From: Salipaludibacillus keqinensis
Lineage (GTDB): Bacteria; Bacillota; Bacilli; Bacillales; Salisediminibacteriaceae
Length of the DNA: 64,000 nt
NCBI RefSeq assembly: GCF_003226325.1
Contig: NZ_PDOD01000001.1
Coordinates: 868,001-932,000 of the forward strand
Reading direction: 5' to 3'
A program made the position numbers and the translations under genes. Numbering within the stretch: the stretch's first letter is position 1; every line of letters begins with the position of its first letter. This document shows, piece after piece, positions 34,905-41,912 of this stretch. The notes beneath the pieces were generated by a model. It was not told where the DNA came from, did not search any database, and saw nothing but the letters and a program-made list of their open reading frames with translations.

Positions 34905-35903
34905 TTACAATGCCTTCCACGTCTTCGGTCCAACGACACCATCTACTGTTAGTTTTTTATCCCGTTGGAATTTACGTATGGCACTGTTTGTTTCAGGGCC
35001 GAATACGCCGTCTATGGAGGTGATCTTGTAGCCGTTCGATTTCAATTTTTTTTGTAGTTCAGTTACAGCTGCTCCACGACTTCCTTGACGAAGGGTGGGT
35101 TGTGAGATGGCTGGGGAAGATGGTGATGGCTTTGCAGGTGAGACAGATTTTTGGTTAAAAAGAGCGTTTCTTGTTTTTGTTCCGACGATTCCGTCAGAGG
35201 TGAGTTTCTTGTCTTTTTGAAATTTCTTCACAGCGGCTTCCGTAGCAGGACCGAAATTGCCGTCTACGCCTTTCGTGTTGTAGCCAGCTTTATTGAGTTG
35301 CTTTTGCAACTCTGTCACAGAAGCGCCTTTACTGCCCCGACGGAGAGTGGCAGTTGTGTTAACAGGTACAGCTGATTTTTTCCCGTCAAGAGTGTAGCCG
35401 TTGTCTTTAGCAATTGTGTTAAACGATTTGTTTGATGACACGATCACAACCGGTGTGTTGATTTTGACTTTATCGTACAGCCATTTGACTTCATCGTTGT
35501 GCATGCGCACACAGCCAGCACTGGCGTAAGTGCCGATCGATGATGCGTTGTTGTTACCGTGGATCGCGTAAGTTGTACCCCAGGTTCCATTAGCATTCAG
35601 GCCCAGCCAGCGATTGCCAAGAGGATTGTCCTTGTGCCCGCCAGGAATGTTGTCTTTGTAGTACGGACGGTTAGTAATTTTGTTTACGATTTTAAATGAC
35701 CCTTCAGGGGTGAGACTGGCAGATCGTCCGGTGGCGACATGGAATGTCTTCACGTGTTTGTTGTTTTCATAGAATGCGAGCTGGTTTTCTGTTTTGTTGA
35801 TAATGATAAGTTGGTTTGCACTACTGGACGCGGAGGCCGATGGCATTTGCCATGCGAAAAAGATAACCGCGATCAGTATGACGCCCATGATCTTTTTGAA
35901 CAA
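34905..35903 (-). CDS. Secreted L,D-transpeptidase with two peptidoglycan-binding domains
   Basis: A 332-residue YkuD-fold enzyme that would crosslink or anchor to peptidoglycan. Signal peptide about 1-25, catalytic domain about 30-155 with HGNNNASSIG and the catalytic Cys in SAGCVRMHN (about 131), then two PG_binding_1 domains near 188-245 and 272-330 (RRGSKGASVTELQKQLN and RQGSRGAAVTELQKKLK), close duplicates of each other. TTG 35903 follows GGGGA and no in-frame ATG near it fits. The catalytic domain precedes the binding domains, opposite to the LysM-YkuD order of B. subtilis YkuD. Confidence 0.92.
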   Translation of the reverse strand: MFKKIMGVILIAVIFFAWQMPSASASSSANQLIIINKTENQLAFYENNKHVKTFHVATGRSASLTPEGSFKIVNKITNRPYYKDNIPGGHKDNPLGNRWLGLNANGTWGTTYAIHGNNNASSIGTYASAGCVRMHNDEVKWLYDKVKINTPVVIVSSNKSFNTIAKDNGYTLDGKKSAVPVNTTATLRRGSKGASVTELQKQLNKAGYNTKGVDGNFGPATEAAVKKFQKDKKLTSDGIVGTKTRNALFNQKSVSPAKPSPSSPAISQPTLRQGSRGAAVTELQKKLKSNGYKITSIDGVFGPETNSAIRKFQRDKKLTVDGVVGPKTWKAL

Positions 35904-35989
35904 GTGTCATTCCCCATTTCGTTAGTCTTACTAAACGATATGAGGCACAGCTTGTCCTGTTTCCATAGTCGAAATAATAAATTAATTTG

Positions 35990-36050
35990 GACCGCAGGGA
36001 CGGTTCTCCTGGTCACTCCTGTTCAACCGCGAGAACCGTCCCCTTGGCTT
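35990..36050. repeat. Inverted pair of GGGACGGTTCT hairpins
   Basis: The left copy has GACC/GGTC (35990-36014), the right, inverted copy has GCGAGAACCGTCCCC at about 36028-36042. The interior is only about 12 bp. It lies in the divergent gap upstream of both the transpeptidase and a VOC gene. Confidence 0.7.
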
Positions 36051-36112
36051 GAAGGATTATTCATCATGGTTATAGAAAGGAACAATATACCAAATTATTA
36101 GGAGGGGAATGG

Positions 36113-36493
36113 ATGATTAATAAAGTTGGTCAAATTATGTTGTATGTAAATAACCAAGATGAGGCAGTGAGTTTTTGGACAGAAAAACTAGGGTTTAGTG
36201 TCATTTCTGAAGATGAAAACGATCAAGGAATGAGATGGATTGAAATAGCTCCAAAAAAAGAAGCTGAGACGTGTATAATCCTCCATAATAAAGAGTTTGT
36301 TGCTAAAATGAATCCTGAATTAAATCTTCGCACACCATCTTTAATGTTTTTTTCAGAAGATCTTGATAAGTTATACAAGGATTTAAAAAGTAAAAATATC
36401 AAAGTCGGGGAAATTGTAAATATGCCTTCTGGTAGAGTATTTAACTTTGCCGATAAAGAAGAAAATTACTTTGCTATCATGGAAAAGAAATAA
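36113..36493 (+). CDS. VOC-family (glyoxalase/bleomycin-resistance-like) protein
   Basis: A 126-residue single-unit vicinal-oxygen-chelate protein. It begins KVGQIMLYVNNQDEAVSFWTEKLGFSV, the standard first beta-alpha unit, and ends in PSGRVFNFADKEENYFAIM, the second. Candidate metal positions are Gln near the start and Glu in the last strand, as in glyoxalase-like or thiol-transferase proteins. ATG 36113 follows GGAGGGG. The substrate is unknown; a dimer would be needed for a full active site. It is followed by a terminator before a second VOC gene of different sequence. Confidence 0.8.
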   Translation: MINKVGQIMLYVNNQDEAVSFWTEKLGFSVISEDENDQGMRWIEIAPKKEAETCIILHNKEFVAKMNPELNLRTPSLMFFSEDLDKLYKDLKSKNIKVGEIVNMPSGRVFNFADKEENYFAIMEKK

Positions 36494-36573
36494 ATTACTA
36501 ATCAATGGGATGATAATCAACCAGTGCCTAATTTATCTTTTGTAGAATTAAGAACTGAGCCAATATCCATTTT

Positions 36574-36606
36574 AGGCGGCTGACTGCAATCGTCGGCCGC
36601 CTTTTC
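36574..36606 (+). terminator. Terminator between the two VOC genes
   Basis: AGGCGGC pairs with GGCCGCCT across a 15-base region that itself has TGAC/GTC complementarity, followed by TTTTC. Confidence 0.7.
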
Positions 36607-36678
36607 AGCTAGAAGGTAACGTTAGTTTAACAAGCCTATAAAGGAAGTTAATTGGACATCAATAAGGAGGTATGAGAT

Positions 36679-37116
36679 ATGAAGATTCATAGAATAGATC
36701 ATGTGGGGATAATCGTCCATGATCTTCCTGCCGCGAAATCGTTTTTTCATGACTTTGGCCTTGAAATAATGGGGGAAGGAGAAGTGAAAGGAGAGTGGGT
36801 AGAGCGAATCATTGGTCTTCAAAACGTTAAAGGGGAAGTTGTAATGTTGCGAACGCCAGAGGGTGACGCGAATTTAGAACTAGTAAAATTTCACACACCA
36901 TCAGATGAAAATGAACTGCACCTTCCTTTGGCAAATACTCTGGGTATCCGGCATATTGCCTTTGCTGTTGACGATATTGATGCTCTAGTTACCAAATTAA
37001 AGAAGAAAGGTGCAGAATTGATTGGTGAGATACAAAACTACGAAAACGCTTATAAATTATGCTATTGCCGTGGACCAGAAGGAATTATTTTAGAATTGGC
37101 GGAGAAAATCAAATAG
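36679..37116 (+). CDS. VOC-family protein, methylmalonyl-CoA epimerase/glyoxalase-like
   Basis: A 145-residue VOC protein with two beta-alpha modules: IHRIDHVGIIVHDLPAAKSFFHDFGLEIMGEG and LGIRHIAFAVDDIDALVTKLKKKGAEL. Candidate metal ligands are His in RIDHVG, His in IRHIAF and Glu in GIILELAE, the set used by glyoxalase I and methylmalonyl-CoA epimerase. The start follows AAGGAGG. The upstream VOC gene is a distant relative, not a copy. A repeat pair follows its stop codon. Confidence 0.82.
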   Translation: MKIHRIDHVGIIVHDLPAAKSFFHDFGLEIMGEGEVKGEWVERIIGLQNVKGEVVMLRTPEGDANLELVKFHTPSDENELHLPLANTLGIRHIAFAVDDIDALVTKLKKKGAELIGEIQNYENAYKLCYCRGPEGIILELAEKIK

Positions 37117-37121
37117 ATTAG

Positions 37122-37193
37122 GTACCAGGGGGACGGTTCTCTTGGTCCAGAAAGATTGAAAATACTGAACCGGGAGAACCGTCCCCGCGGTCA
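37122..37193. repeat. Inverted pair of GGGACGGTTCT hairpins ending at a stop codon
   Basis: The left copy has ACCA/TGGT (37123-37146); the right, inverted copy (37169-37192) runs into the stop codon of the leftward GPH transporter gene. The interior contains GATTGAAAATACTGAAC. Confidence 0.72.
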
Positions 37194-38579
37194 CTTCGCC
37201 AATTTTCTCTTTCCTAACTCATCTAATATCCGTGGGTACTGTTTATCTAATTTATACATCCATAATAGAATGGCTTGGAGCACGGTGAAGAGAAGAGGGA
37301 GGTGAATATTCAATGCTAAGATCATCTGGCTAGCGGCGGCCGTTTGTTCCGCGACGGCTCCCCGATACCCGCCAAAGGCTAACATCCAGCCGATCAATCC
37401 ACCGCCAATACCCGTTCCAACCTTCATGCCAAAACTAGCAGCACTATTGACGAGTCCAGCGGTCCTGAACCCAGTTTTCCACTCACCATACTCTGTCGTA
37501 TCATTGATCATTGCATACAATAAGGTGATGATTGGGATTAATCCGAACCCCTGAATCACATTGCCAATTAAATAGATCGTTAAACTGGAAGGGTCAATCA
37601 ATTTGACTAGTGAACCGAAAATGGCAATCACCGAAACGAACAAAGCAACATTCCGTTTGCCGAATCTTCCCGCTAGTTTTCCAATGAAAAAGAAGCAAAT
37701 GATCGTTGGTAAAAACAGAGTAAGCGCAAATAACGAAAAATAACTGCTATTTCCGAAAATATAGGTCGCATAGTAGATCCCAGCTCCTGTTAGGAGGGCG
37801 TTTAAAGTAAAAGCGAACACGCAATAGATCGTAATAATGACCCAGTACTTGTTTGTTAACAACGCCTTGAACTCAATTTTAAACGGGACGACCTTTTTTG
37901 GTTTGGCTATGGTTTGCACATCGACTCTTTCGGTGGTCGACCGAAAAGACGTATAGCAGGTCACAACAATAATCACACCAATCGCAATCGCGATAGCAGT
38001 CCAACCAAATCCACCTCCGATGGCACTGGCAATCGGCTCGGCTAACGTCATGACAAGAATGGTGCTTAGCATCGTAAAAACACCGGTGTAAACATTCACT
38101 AAGGAACGGCCTTTCGGATCTTGCGTCATCAGTCCAAGCAACGTTTTATAGGGAATCGAGATGGCCGTATACGTCAATATAAGCAAGATATATGTCGCGT
38201 AGGCATAAATAATTTTCCCAGTCATACTGATGTCAGGGACAGCGAAGAGCAAGACGCCTGAGACAGCAAATGGGATCCCCATCCACAGAATCCACGGCCG
38301 AGCTCGTCCATGTTTTGTCTTCGTCCTATCGACGATCGAGCCCATCCCAATATCGGTGACGCCATCGAGTAGGCGAGAGACGAGCATGAGCGTTCCGACA
38401 ACTCCGGCGGAGATTCCCACAACATCTGTATAGTAAAACGCCAAAAATGTCCCAACCATTGTCCAAATTAATACAATACCAAAGAACCCTAACCCGTAAT
38501 TTAGCATTTCCTTATGTCCAGGAACCTCCTGTTGCGCTACCTGTAAATCCGTGAGATCTCGTGCTCTTTTTGCCGACAT
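37191..38579 (-). CDS. GPH-family sugar:cation symporter
   Basis: A 462-residue, 12-helix transporter of the glycoside-pentoside-hexuronide:cation symporter family (MelB/XynP/YihP-like). Typical elements: YYTDVVGISAGVVGTLMLVSRLLDGVTDIGMGSIVDRTKTKHGRARPW between helices two and three (the motif-A-like GPH signature with Asp and Arg), and a longer central loop. It imports a sugar or glycoside with H+ or Na+. No glycosidase gene is next to it, so the substrate is open. The last residues KLAK and stop abut a repeat. Confidence 0.85.
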   Translation of the reverse strand: MSAKRARDLTDLQVAQQEVPGHKEMLNYGLGFFGIVLIWTMVGTFLAFYYTDVVGISAGVVGTLMLVSRLLDGVTDIGMGSIVDRTKTKHGRARPWILWMGIPFAVSGVLLFAVPDISMTGKIIYAYATYILLILTYTAISIPYKTLLGLMTQDPKGRSLVNVYTGVFTMLSTILVMTLAEPIASAIGGGFGWTAIAIAIGVIIVVTCYTSFRSTTERVDVQTIAKPKKVVPFKIEFKALLTNKYWVIITIYCVFAFTLNALLTGAGIYYATYIFGNSSYFSLFALTLFLPTIICFFFIGKLAGRFGKRNVALFVSVIAIFGSLVKLIDPSSLTIYLIGNVIQGFGLIPIITLLYAMINDTTEYGEWKTGFRTAGLVNSAASFGMKVGTGIGGGLIGWMLAFGGYRGAVAEQTAAASQMILALNIHLPLLFTVLQAILLWMYKLDKQYPRILDELGKRKLAK

Positions 38580-38651
38580 TCAATTTCCCCCTTTTTAAGA
38601 TCATGAATCGCTTGCAGGAAGTGACGTACTGACCAGTTGGTATGTACTCTC

Positions 38652-38685
38652 TTAACATTATATGTTAAAAATTTTGAAAATTCAA
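38652..38685 (-). promoter_or_regulatory. Promoter of the GPH transporter gene with overlapping dyad
   Basis: Minus strand TTGAAT (38680-38685), exactly 17 bp, TATAAT (38657-38662). The dyad TTAACAT...ATGTTAA (38652-38668) covers the -10 box, suggesting repression. The TATAAT itself is perfect. Confidence 0.65.
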
Positions 38686-38714
38686 TACAATTATTGTAAG
38701 GGTTTTCATTGAGG

Positions 38715-38741
38715 GGCCGCAGGGACGGTTCTTGCGGACAA
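38715..38741 (+). repeat. GGGACGGTTCT hairpin with perfect CCGCA/TGCGG stem
   Basis: Stem CCGCA (38717-38721), core GGGACGGTTCT (38722-38732), stem TGCGG (38733-38737). A TATAGCGC array starts nine bases later. Confidence 0.8.
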
Positions 38742-38745
38742 TAGC

Positions 38746-38858
38746 TATAGCGCGAGGATCCAAAAATATAGCTCAGAAGGTGTTCATTATAGCGCGCGAA
38801 CCCTTAAATATAGCGCAGAAGTCACTTACTATGGCGCGTTACTTCATTTATATAGGAT
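38746..38858. repeat. TATAGCGC array, exact 21-bp period, six units
   Basis: Octamers start at 38746 (TATAGCGC), 38767 (TATAGCTC), 38788 (TATAGCGC), 38809 (TATAGCGC), 38830 (TATGGCGC) and 38851 (TATAGGAT, degenerate). Spacers of 13 bp differ in sequence. The period equals two DNA helix turns. Uninterrupted reading frames through it are a trivial result of the 21-bp period. Confidence 0.85.
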
Positions 38859-39124
38859 ACAACATGTATTTGGATATTTATGTTAATATAGGTGTAACGA
38901 ACAGACAGAGGGACGGTTCTCGCGGCTGTAAAAAAGATTTCGACTAGCGAGAAGGACTTAACATTCCTTTCACGAGATCGATAGAAATACTCACAGACAT
39001 CAACTATTTTAGATTTCACCCACCTATTCACACCTTTTTCAGTGGGAGGGGATAGATGACTATTATGTAACTGAGGTGGACCAAAAAAACCGTCCCTCTG
39101 GTTACCCGGGAAGGAGATGATCCA
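38859..39124. repeat. Gap with two further GGGACGGTTCT copies
   Basis: A plus copy (38900-38928; ACAG/CTGT stem at its limits) and an inverted copy (39080-39102; ACCA/TGGT stem, with the core reduced to AAACCGTCCC) lie before the sortase gene. The sortase promoter must lie in this gap but was not recognised. Confidence 0.6.
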
Positions 39125-39796
39125 ATGGTGAACCGATTTCTATTTCTTATAATGGCCGGTGGATTGCTTATGGCCGGGTGGAGTTCATGGCAAATGTTTT
39201 CAGGCACGGGCGGCGTCATTCAAGATAAGGACAGAGCTCAGGCGATTAGTGAAAATTGGGATGATACCCGCTATAGTGAAGTTTATAATGAAACGACTAG
39301 CGTTGATCAAAAATCTAGTGAAAATGAAACTGTCGCAGAGGAGAATAGTCTGGACGAGGTAAAAGAATATGACTATGAAAAGGGTGAACAGGTAGGAGAG
39401 CTGGTCATTCCAAAGCTGGAACGGATTTACGAAATCTACTGGGGCACAGATGATGATACGCTAGATCAAGGAGTGGGCTATCATGACAGTGATTTCACAA
39501 CTCCGCCGGATGGAATGAGGCATACGGTTTTGTCAGGCCACAGAGACACCGTTTTTCGAAAACTTGGTGAGCTGGAGGATGGAGACCGTTTCTATATGAA
39601 ATTTGAAGAAAAAGAGTACGAATACCAAATCCGTAAAACATGGATCACAGACGCAGACGATCGAACCGTCATTGTGGATAAGGAAACCCCAACACTTACT
39701 CTTACTACTTGTTATCCTTTTGAATACCTAGGAGCCGCGCCCGATCGTTATATTATCCAAGCTGAGCTCATTGGTGTGAAAGACACTATACAGTGA
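39125..39796 (+). CDS. Class D sortase
   Basis: A 223-residue membrane-anchored transpeptidase attaching proteins to the cell wall. N-terminal anchor about 5-22, a Glu/Asp-rich spacer, then the sortase domain from about 85 with His in LSGHRDTVF (about 139), Cys in TLTTCYPF (about 196) and Arg in APDRYII (about 207). The HRDT and TTCYPF forms are those of class D enzymes. ATG 39125 follows AAGGAG. Convergent with, and separated by one terminator from, an LPATA protein that fits class D substrate preference (LPNTA/LPxTA). Confidence 0.93.
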   Translation: MVNRFLFLIMAGGLLMAGWSSWQMFSGTGGVIQDKDRAQAISENWDDTRYSEVYNETTSVDQKSSENETVAEENSLDEVKEYDYEKGEQVGELVIPKLERIYEIYWGTDDDTLDQGVGYHDSDFTTPPDGMRHTVLSGHRDTVFRKLGELEDGDRFYMKFEEKEYEYQIRKTWITDADDRTVIVDKETPTLTLTTCYPFEYLGAAPDRYIIQAELIGVKDTIQ

Positions 39797-39807
39797 TCAT
39801 AAGACAT

Positions 39808-39849
39808 CAAAAAGCCGCATTGAATCGTTTTCATTCAATGCGGCTTTTA
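39808..39849. terminator. Bidirectional terminator between sortase and substrate genes
   Basis: AAAAGCCGCATTGAA, a short loop, then TTCAATGCGGCTTTT: about 14 bp of perfect stem with A and T tracts, serving both convergent genes. Confidence 0.9.
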
Positions 39850-39899
39850 TAGAGATCATTTTAAATGCTTGAAAACTTCTTTTTTAGCAAAAACAATCA

Positions 39900-40490
39900 T
39901 TAAGCTTGAACAACTTTGCGGCGGATGAGCATGAAAGCACCAGCCCCTGCAGTCAAAAGACCAAGCAAGATCATCATCGGATAGGAAGTAGCCGTAGCTG
40001 GAAGGGCATCACCCTCGTCTGAGCTCTCTTCTGATCCAGCCCCTGCTTCATCAGCATCTTCTTCAAGAGTTTCCTCATCTGTTGCTTCTTCTTCAGTTGC
40101 GTCTTCCTCAACAGCATCATCTTCAGTGGCTTCCTCTTCAGAAGCATCTTCCTCAGTAGCATTTTCATCCGTTACGTCTTCTTCATTAGAATCATCATAA
40201 TTCGACTCATCCTCTGTAGCTGAGTCTTCACCAGATTCATAGGCTAAGAATTCGCTTTCCATACTAGATGTGAGACTTTCACATGGAACACCATCACTGT
40301 CTCCGTCCAATCTTTCTGGATCATTTTCTGAGTTATACCCATGAGAAGTCCAAAACTCGTAAACTTCTTCTCCCGTGTCAAAATCACCACAATTTACTGT
40401 TCCTTCTTCATGGTCAGCCATGACGGTGGACATGCCCCCTAAACTCACAAAAGCCAAACTAGTTATTCCAATTACCCATTTCCTAAGCAT
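39900..40490 (-). CDS. Cell-wall-anchored excalibur-domain protein, LPATA sorting signal
   Basis: A 196-residue secreted protein. Signal peptide about 1-25, an excalibur-type calcium-binding domain (about 33-75: CGDFDTGEEVYEFW... ending DGDSDGVPCESL, with the DxDxDG loop and two Cys), then about 80 residues of Glu/Asp/Thr/Ala low complexity, then LPATA at about 163, a hydrophobic helix and RRK. The LPxTA signal with a class D sortase next door makes it the likely substrate. The acidic spacer would reach through the wall and may also bind calcium. The function of the excalibur head is unknown. Confidence 0.9.
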   Translation of the reverse strand: MLRKWVIGITSLAFVSLGGMSTVMADHEEGTVNCGDFDTGEEVYEFWTSHGYNSENDPERLDGDSDGVPCESLTSSMESEFLAYESGEDSATEDESNYDDSNEEDVTDENATEEDASEEEATEDDAVEEDATEEEATDEETLEEDADEAGAGSEESSDEGDALPATATSYPMMILLGLLTAGAGAFMLIRRKVVQA

Positions 40491-40617
40491 ACCCTCATCT
40501 CTCCTTTTTTAGAAATATGTACCAATTCTTACAATCAGTATTACACATAATAGTGTTCAGTTCAACAAAAATTCTGAAAACTTTGTAAAATGGTGACCGG
40601 AGAAGTTTGACAGGGCC

Positions 40618-40708
40618 TATAGCGCACGAGTTCGCTCCTATAGCGCAGGAAATACATTTTATAGCGCGCGATTACGAAATATAGCGCGGAAACCGAAGAG
40701 TATAGCGC
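40618..40708. repeat. TATAGCGC array, five units with 20-21 bp period
   Basis: Perfect octamers at 40618, 40639, 40660, 40680 and 40701 (intervals 21, 21, 20, 21). Intervening bases vary. A GGGACGGTTCT palindrome follows 11 bases after the last unit, so both arrays in the window adjoin that repeat family. Confidence 0.85.
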
Positions 40709-40715
40709 ACCTAAC

Positions 40716-40750
40716 GAAAGGGACGGTTCTCAAGAACCGTCCCCATGGTT
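40716..40750. repeat. Head-to-head GGGACGGTTC palindrome
   Basis: GGGACGGTTC (40720-40729), TCAA, GAACCGTCCC (40734-40743): two cores fused into a 10-bp perfect hairpin with a 4-base loop. It reaches the stop codon of the leftward NAD(P)-binding gene, for which it could act as terminator. Confidence 0.8.
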
Positions 40751-41465
40751 ATTTGTTATAAACTACTGGAGTTTTAAACTGCCATTGCTTCCATGTTTGA
40801 TCATCTGTCACTAGTTTAGTCATAAAATGACTTACATTTATTCTGCTAGTTTTACCTGCATTGAATAGTGGACTTCGCACAGGGGATTCGCAAACTTCAT
40901 ATGGACTTACATCTTCTTGGTTGAATAAAGTATCGGGTCGCACAATCACCCAATCTATCTTTTTGTCCTTTTTCCCAATATCGGTAATCAAATAAGTTGC
41001 CGTCTTTACGTTATCACGATGAGGCGGGAGCAAAAGCTTCAGTAAAGAAAAAATGATTTTTTCTACCAAAGAATTTTTCTCTCCTAAGAAAGTATTCGTG
41101 TAACCTGTGGTACCCATAAGAATTAACTTTACTTTTTTGTTCTCCGTATTTTTCACTGTCTCACAAATTCTTTTTATGGCACCAAACACTAAATTGCGAG
41201 GTTTACCAAACATCCCTTTGAGCGTAATATTGTGACCTAGACAACAGATAATCACATGACAGTCGCTTATAAGGCTATTGATCTCAGAATCATTTAATTC
41301 CGAGATACTTCCCACAACTACTTCCACTAATGAGTTTTCTACTATTTCTACAGGAAGAACCGCGCTTTTTCTAATGAGAATCCGAGAATTGATTTCATTT
41401 TTAATTAACTGTTTGACGACTAGTTTACCGGTAGCCCCGCTTGCTCCAACCACTAATACTCTCAT
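40749..41465 (-). CDS. NAD(P)-binding protein, atypical SDR/NmrA-like
   Basis: A 238-residue Rossmann protein. It opens VLVVGASGATGKLVVKQL, the atypical SDR dinucleotide motif, followed by CCLGHN at the end of strand four, LILMGTTGYTNTF and DWVIVRPDTL. It lacks the catalytic Tyr-x-x-x-Lys of classical SDRs in the usual place, so it may act as a reductase of flavin or quinone type or only as an NADP sensor. The start follows AAAAGGAG. No operon partner. Confidence 0.82.
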   Translation of the reverse strand: MRVLVVGASGATGKLVVKQLIKNEINSRILIRKSAVLPVEIVENSLVEVVVGSISELNDSEINSLISDCHVIICCLGHNITLKGMFGKPRNLVFGAIKRICETVKNTENKKVKLILMGTTGYTNTFLGEKNSLVEKIIFSLLKLLLPPHRDNVKTATYLITDIGKKDKKIDWVIVRPDTLFNQEDVSPYEVCESPVRSPLFNAGKTSRINVSHFMTKLVTDDQTWKQWQFKTPVVYNK

Positions 41466-41760
41466 TCTCTTACTCCTTTTAATTTAGATTTTTTTACCAG
41501 AGGGACGGTTCTTCTGGCTGAAAAAGGATTGATTATTTGCCTAAGGAGAGCTGGGTAGAAAGATTCACAAACACGTTTTAACTATATTCTATAACAACTA
41601 TCTAAATGCCTTTTCCCTTAAAAAATAAGGGTTAGCTATTATTCAACGATAGAATAGAGAGATTAACTGGGTTTAACCGCAAGAACCGTCCCTCTGGTCA
41701 CCCGAGAACCGCCCTCGAACTTCCTTTAAATTTAATTAATTAAATTTTCTGTAAATTATA

Positions 41761-41789
41761 TTGACATGTTTTATTGTAAGCGTTATTAT
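41761..41789 (+). promoter_or_regulatory. Strong sigma-A promoter overlapped by a cre-like site
   Basis: TTGACA (41761-41766), 17 bp, TATTAT (41784-41789). TTGTAAGCGTTATTAT (41774-41789) matches the cre consensus WTGNAARCGNWWWCAW at 15 of 16 positions, the one miss being T for C at position 14. It covers the spacer and the -10 box, so CcpA would be expected to repress this promoter when good sugars are present. Confidence 0.75.
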
Positions 41790-41808
41790 TCTTGTATCTA
41801 GTAGTGTG

Positions 41809-41849
41809 AAATTTTAGTATGACGTTAAAATAGTGTCATACTAAAATTT
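41809..41849. promoter_or_regulatory. Perfect 15-bp inverted repeat downstream of the TRAP promoter
   Basis: AAATTTTAGTATGAC (41809-41823), 11-bp centre, then its exact complement (41835-41849). It begins about 13 bases after the expected transcription start and ends 60 bases before the ribosome binding site. There is no T-run, so an operator or a 5' UTR hairpin is more likely than a terminator. Confidence 0.65.
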
Positions 41850-41912
41850 GCAACTTGATTAGTTGTCGGTACGTTTTAGAAGTAATGATAAAAAAAGGGG
41901 GAGAAAGGCTTG

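Larger units (their letters stand above)
41466..41912. repeat. Wide inverted pair of repeat copies plus TRAP promoter region
   Basis: A plus copy (41495-41520; perfect CCAGA/TCTGG around the core) and inverted copies at about 41671-41697 and, degenerate, 41698-41716, about 150 bp apart. This is the last locus of the family before 42 kb. The remaining part of the gap, from 41717, holds the TRAP-operon promoter, cre-like site and a long dyad, listed separately. Confidence 0.7.

Noticed and set aside
38732-38947. Open frame through the TATAGCGC array
   Set aside because: A 21-bp period keeps all frames in step with seven-codon repeats, so openness is trivial; no ribosome binding site and the start lies inside a hairpin repeat.
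38746-40708. CRISPR array
   Set aside because: The repeated unit is only 8 bp with 13-bp spacers and a 21-bp step; CRISPR repeats are about 23-47 bp with longer spacers, and there are no cas genes.
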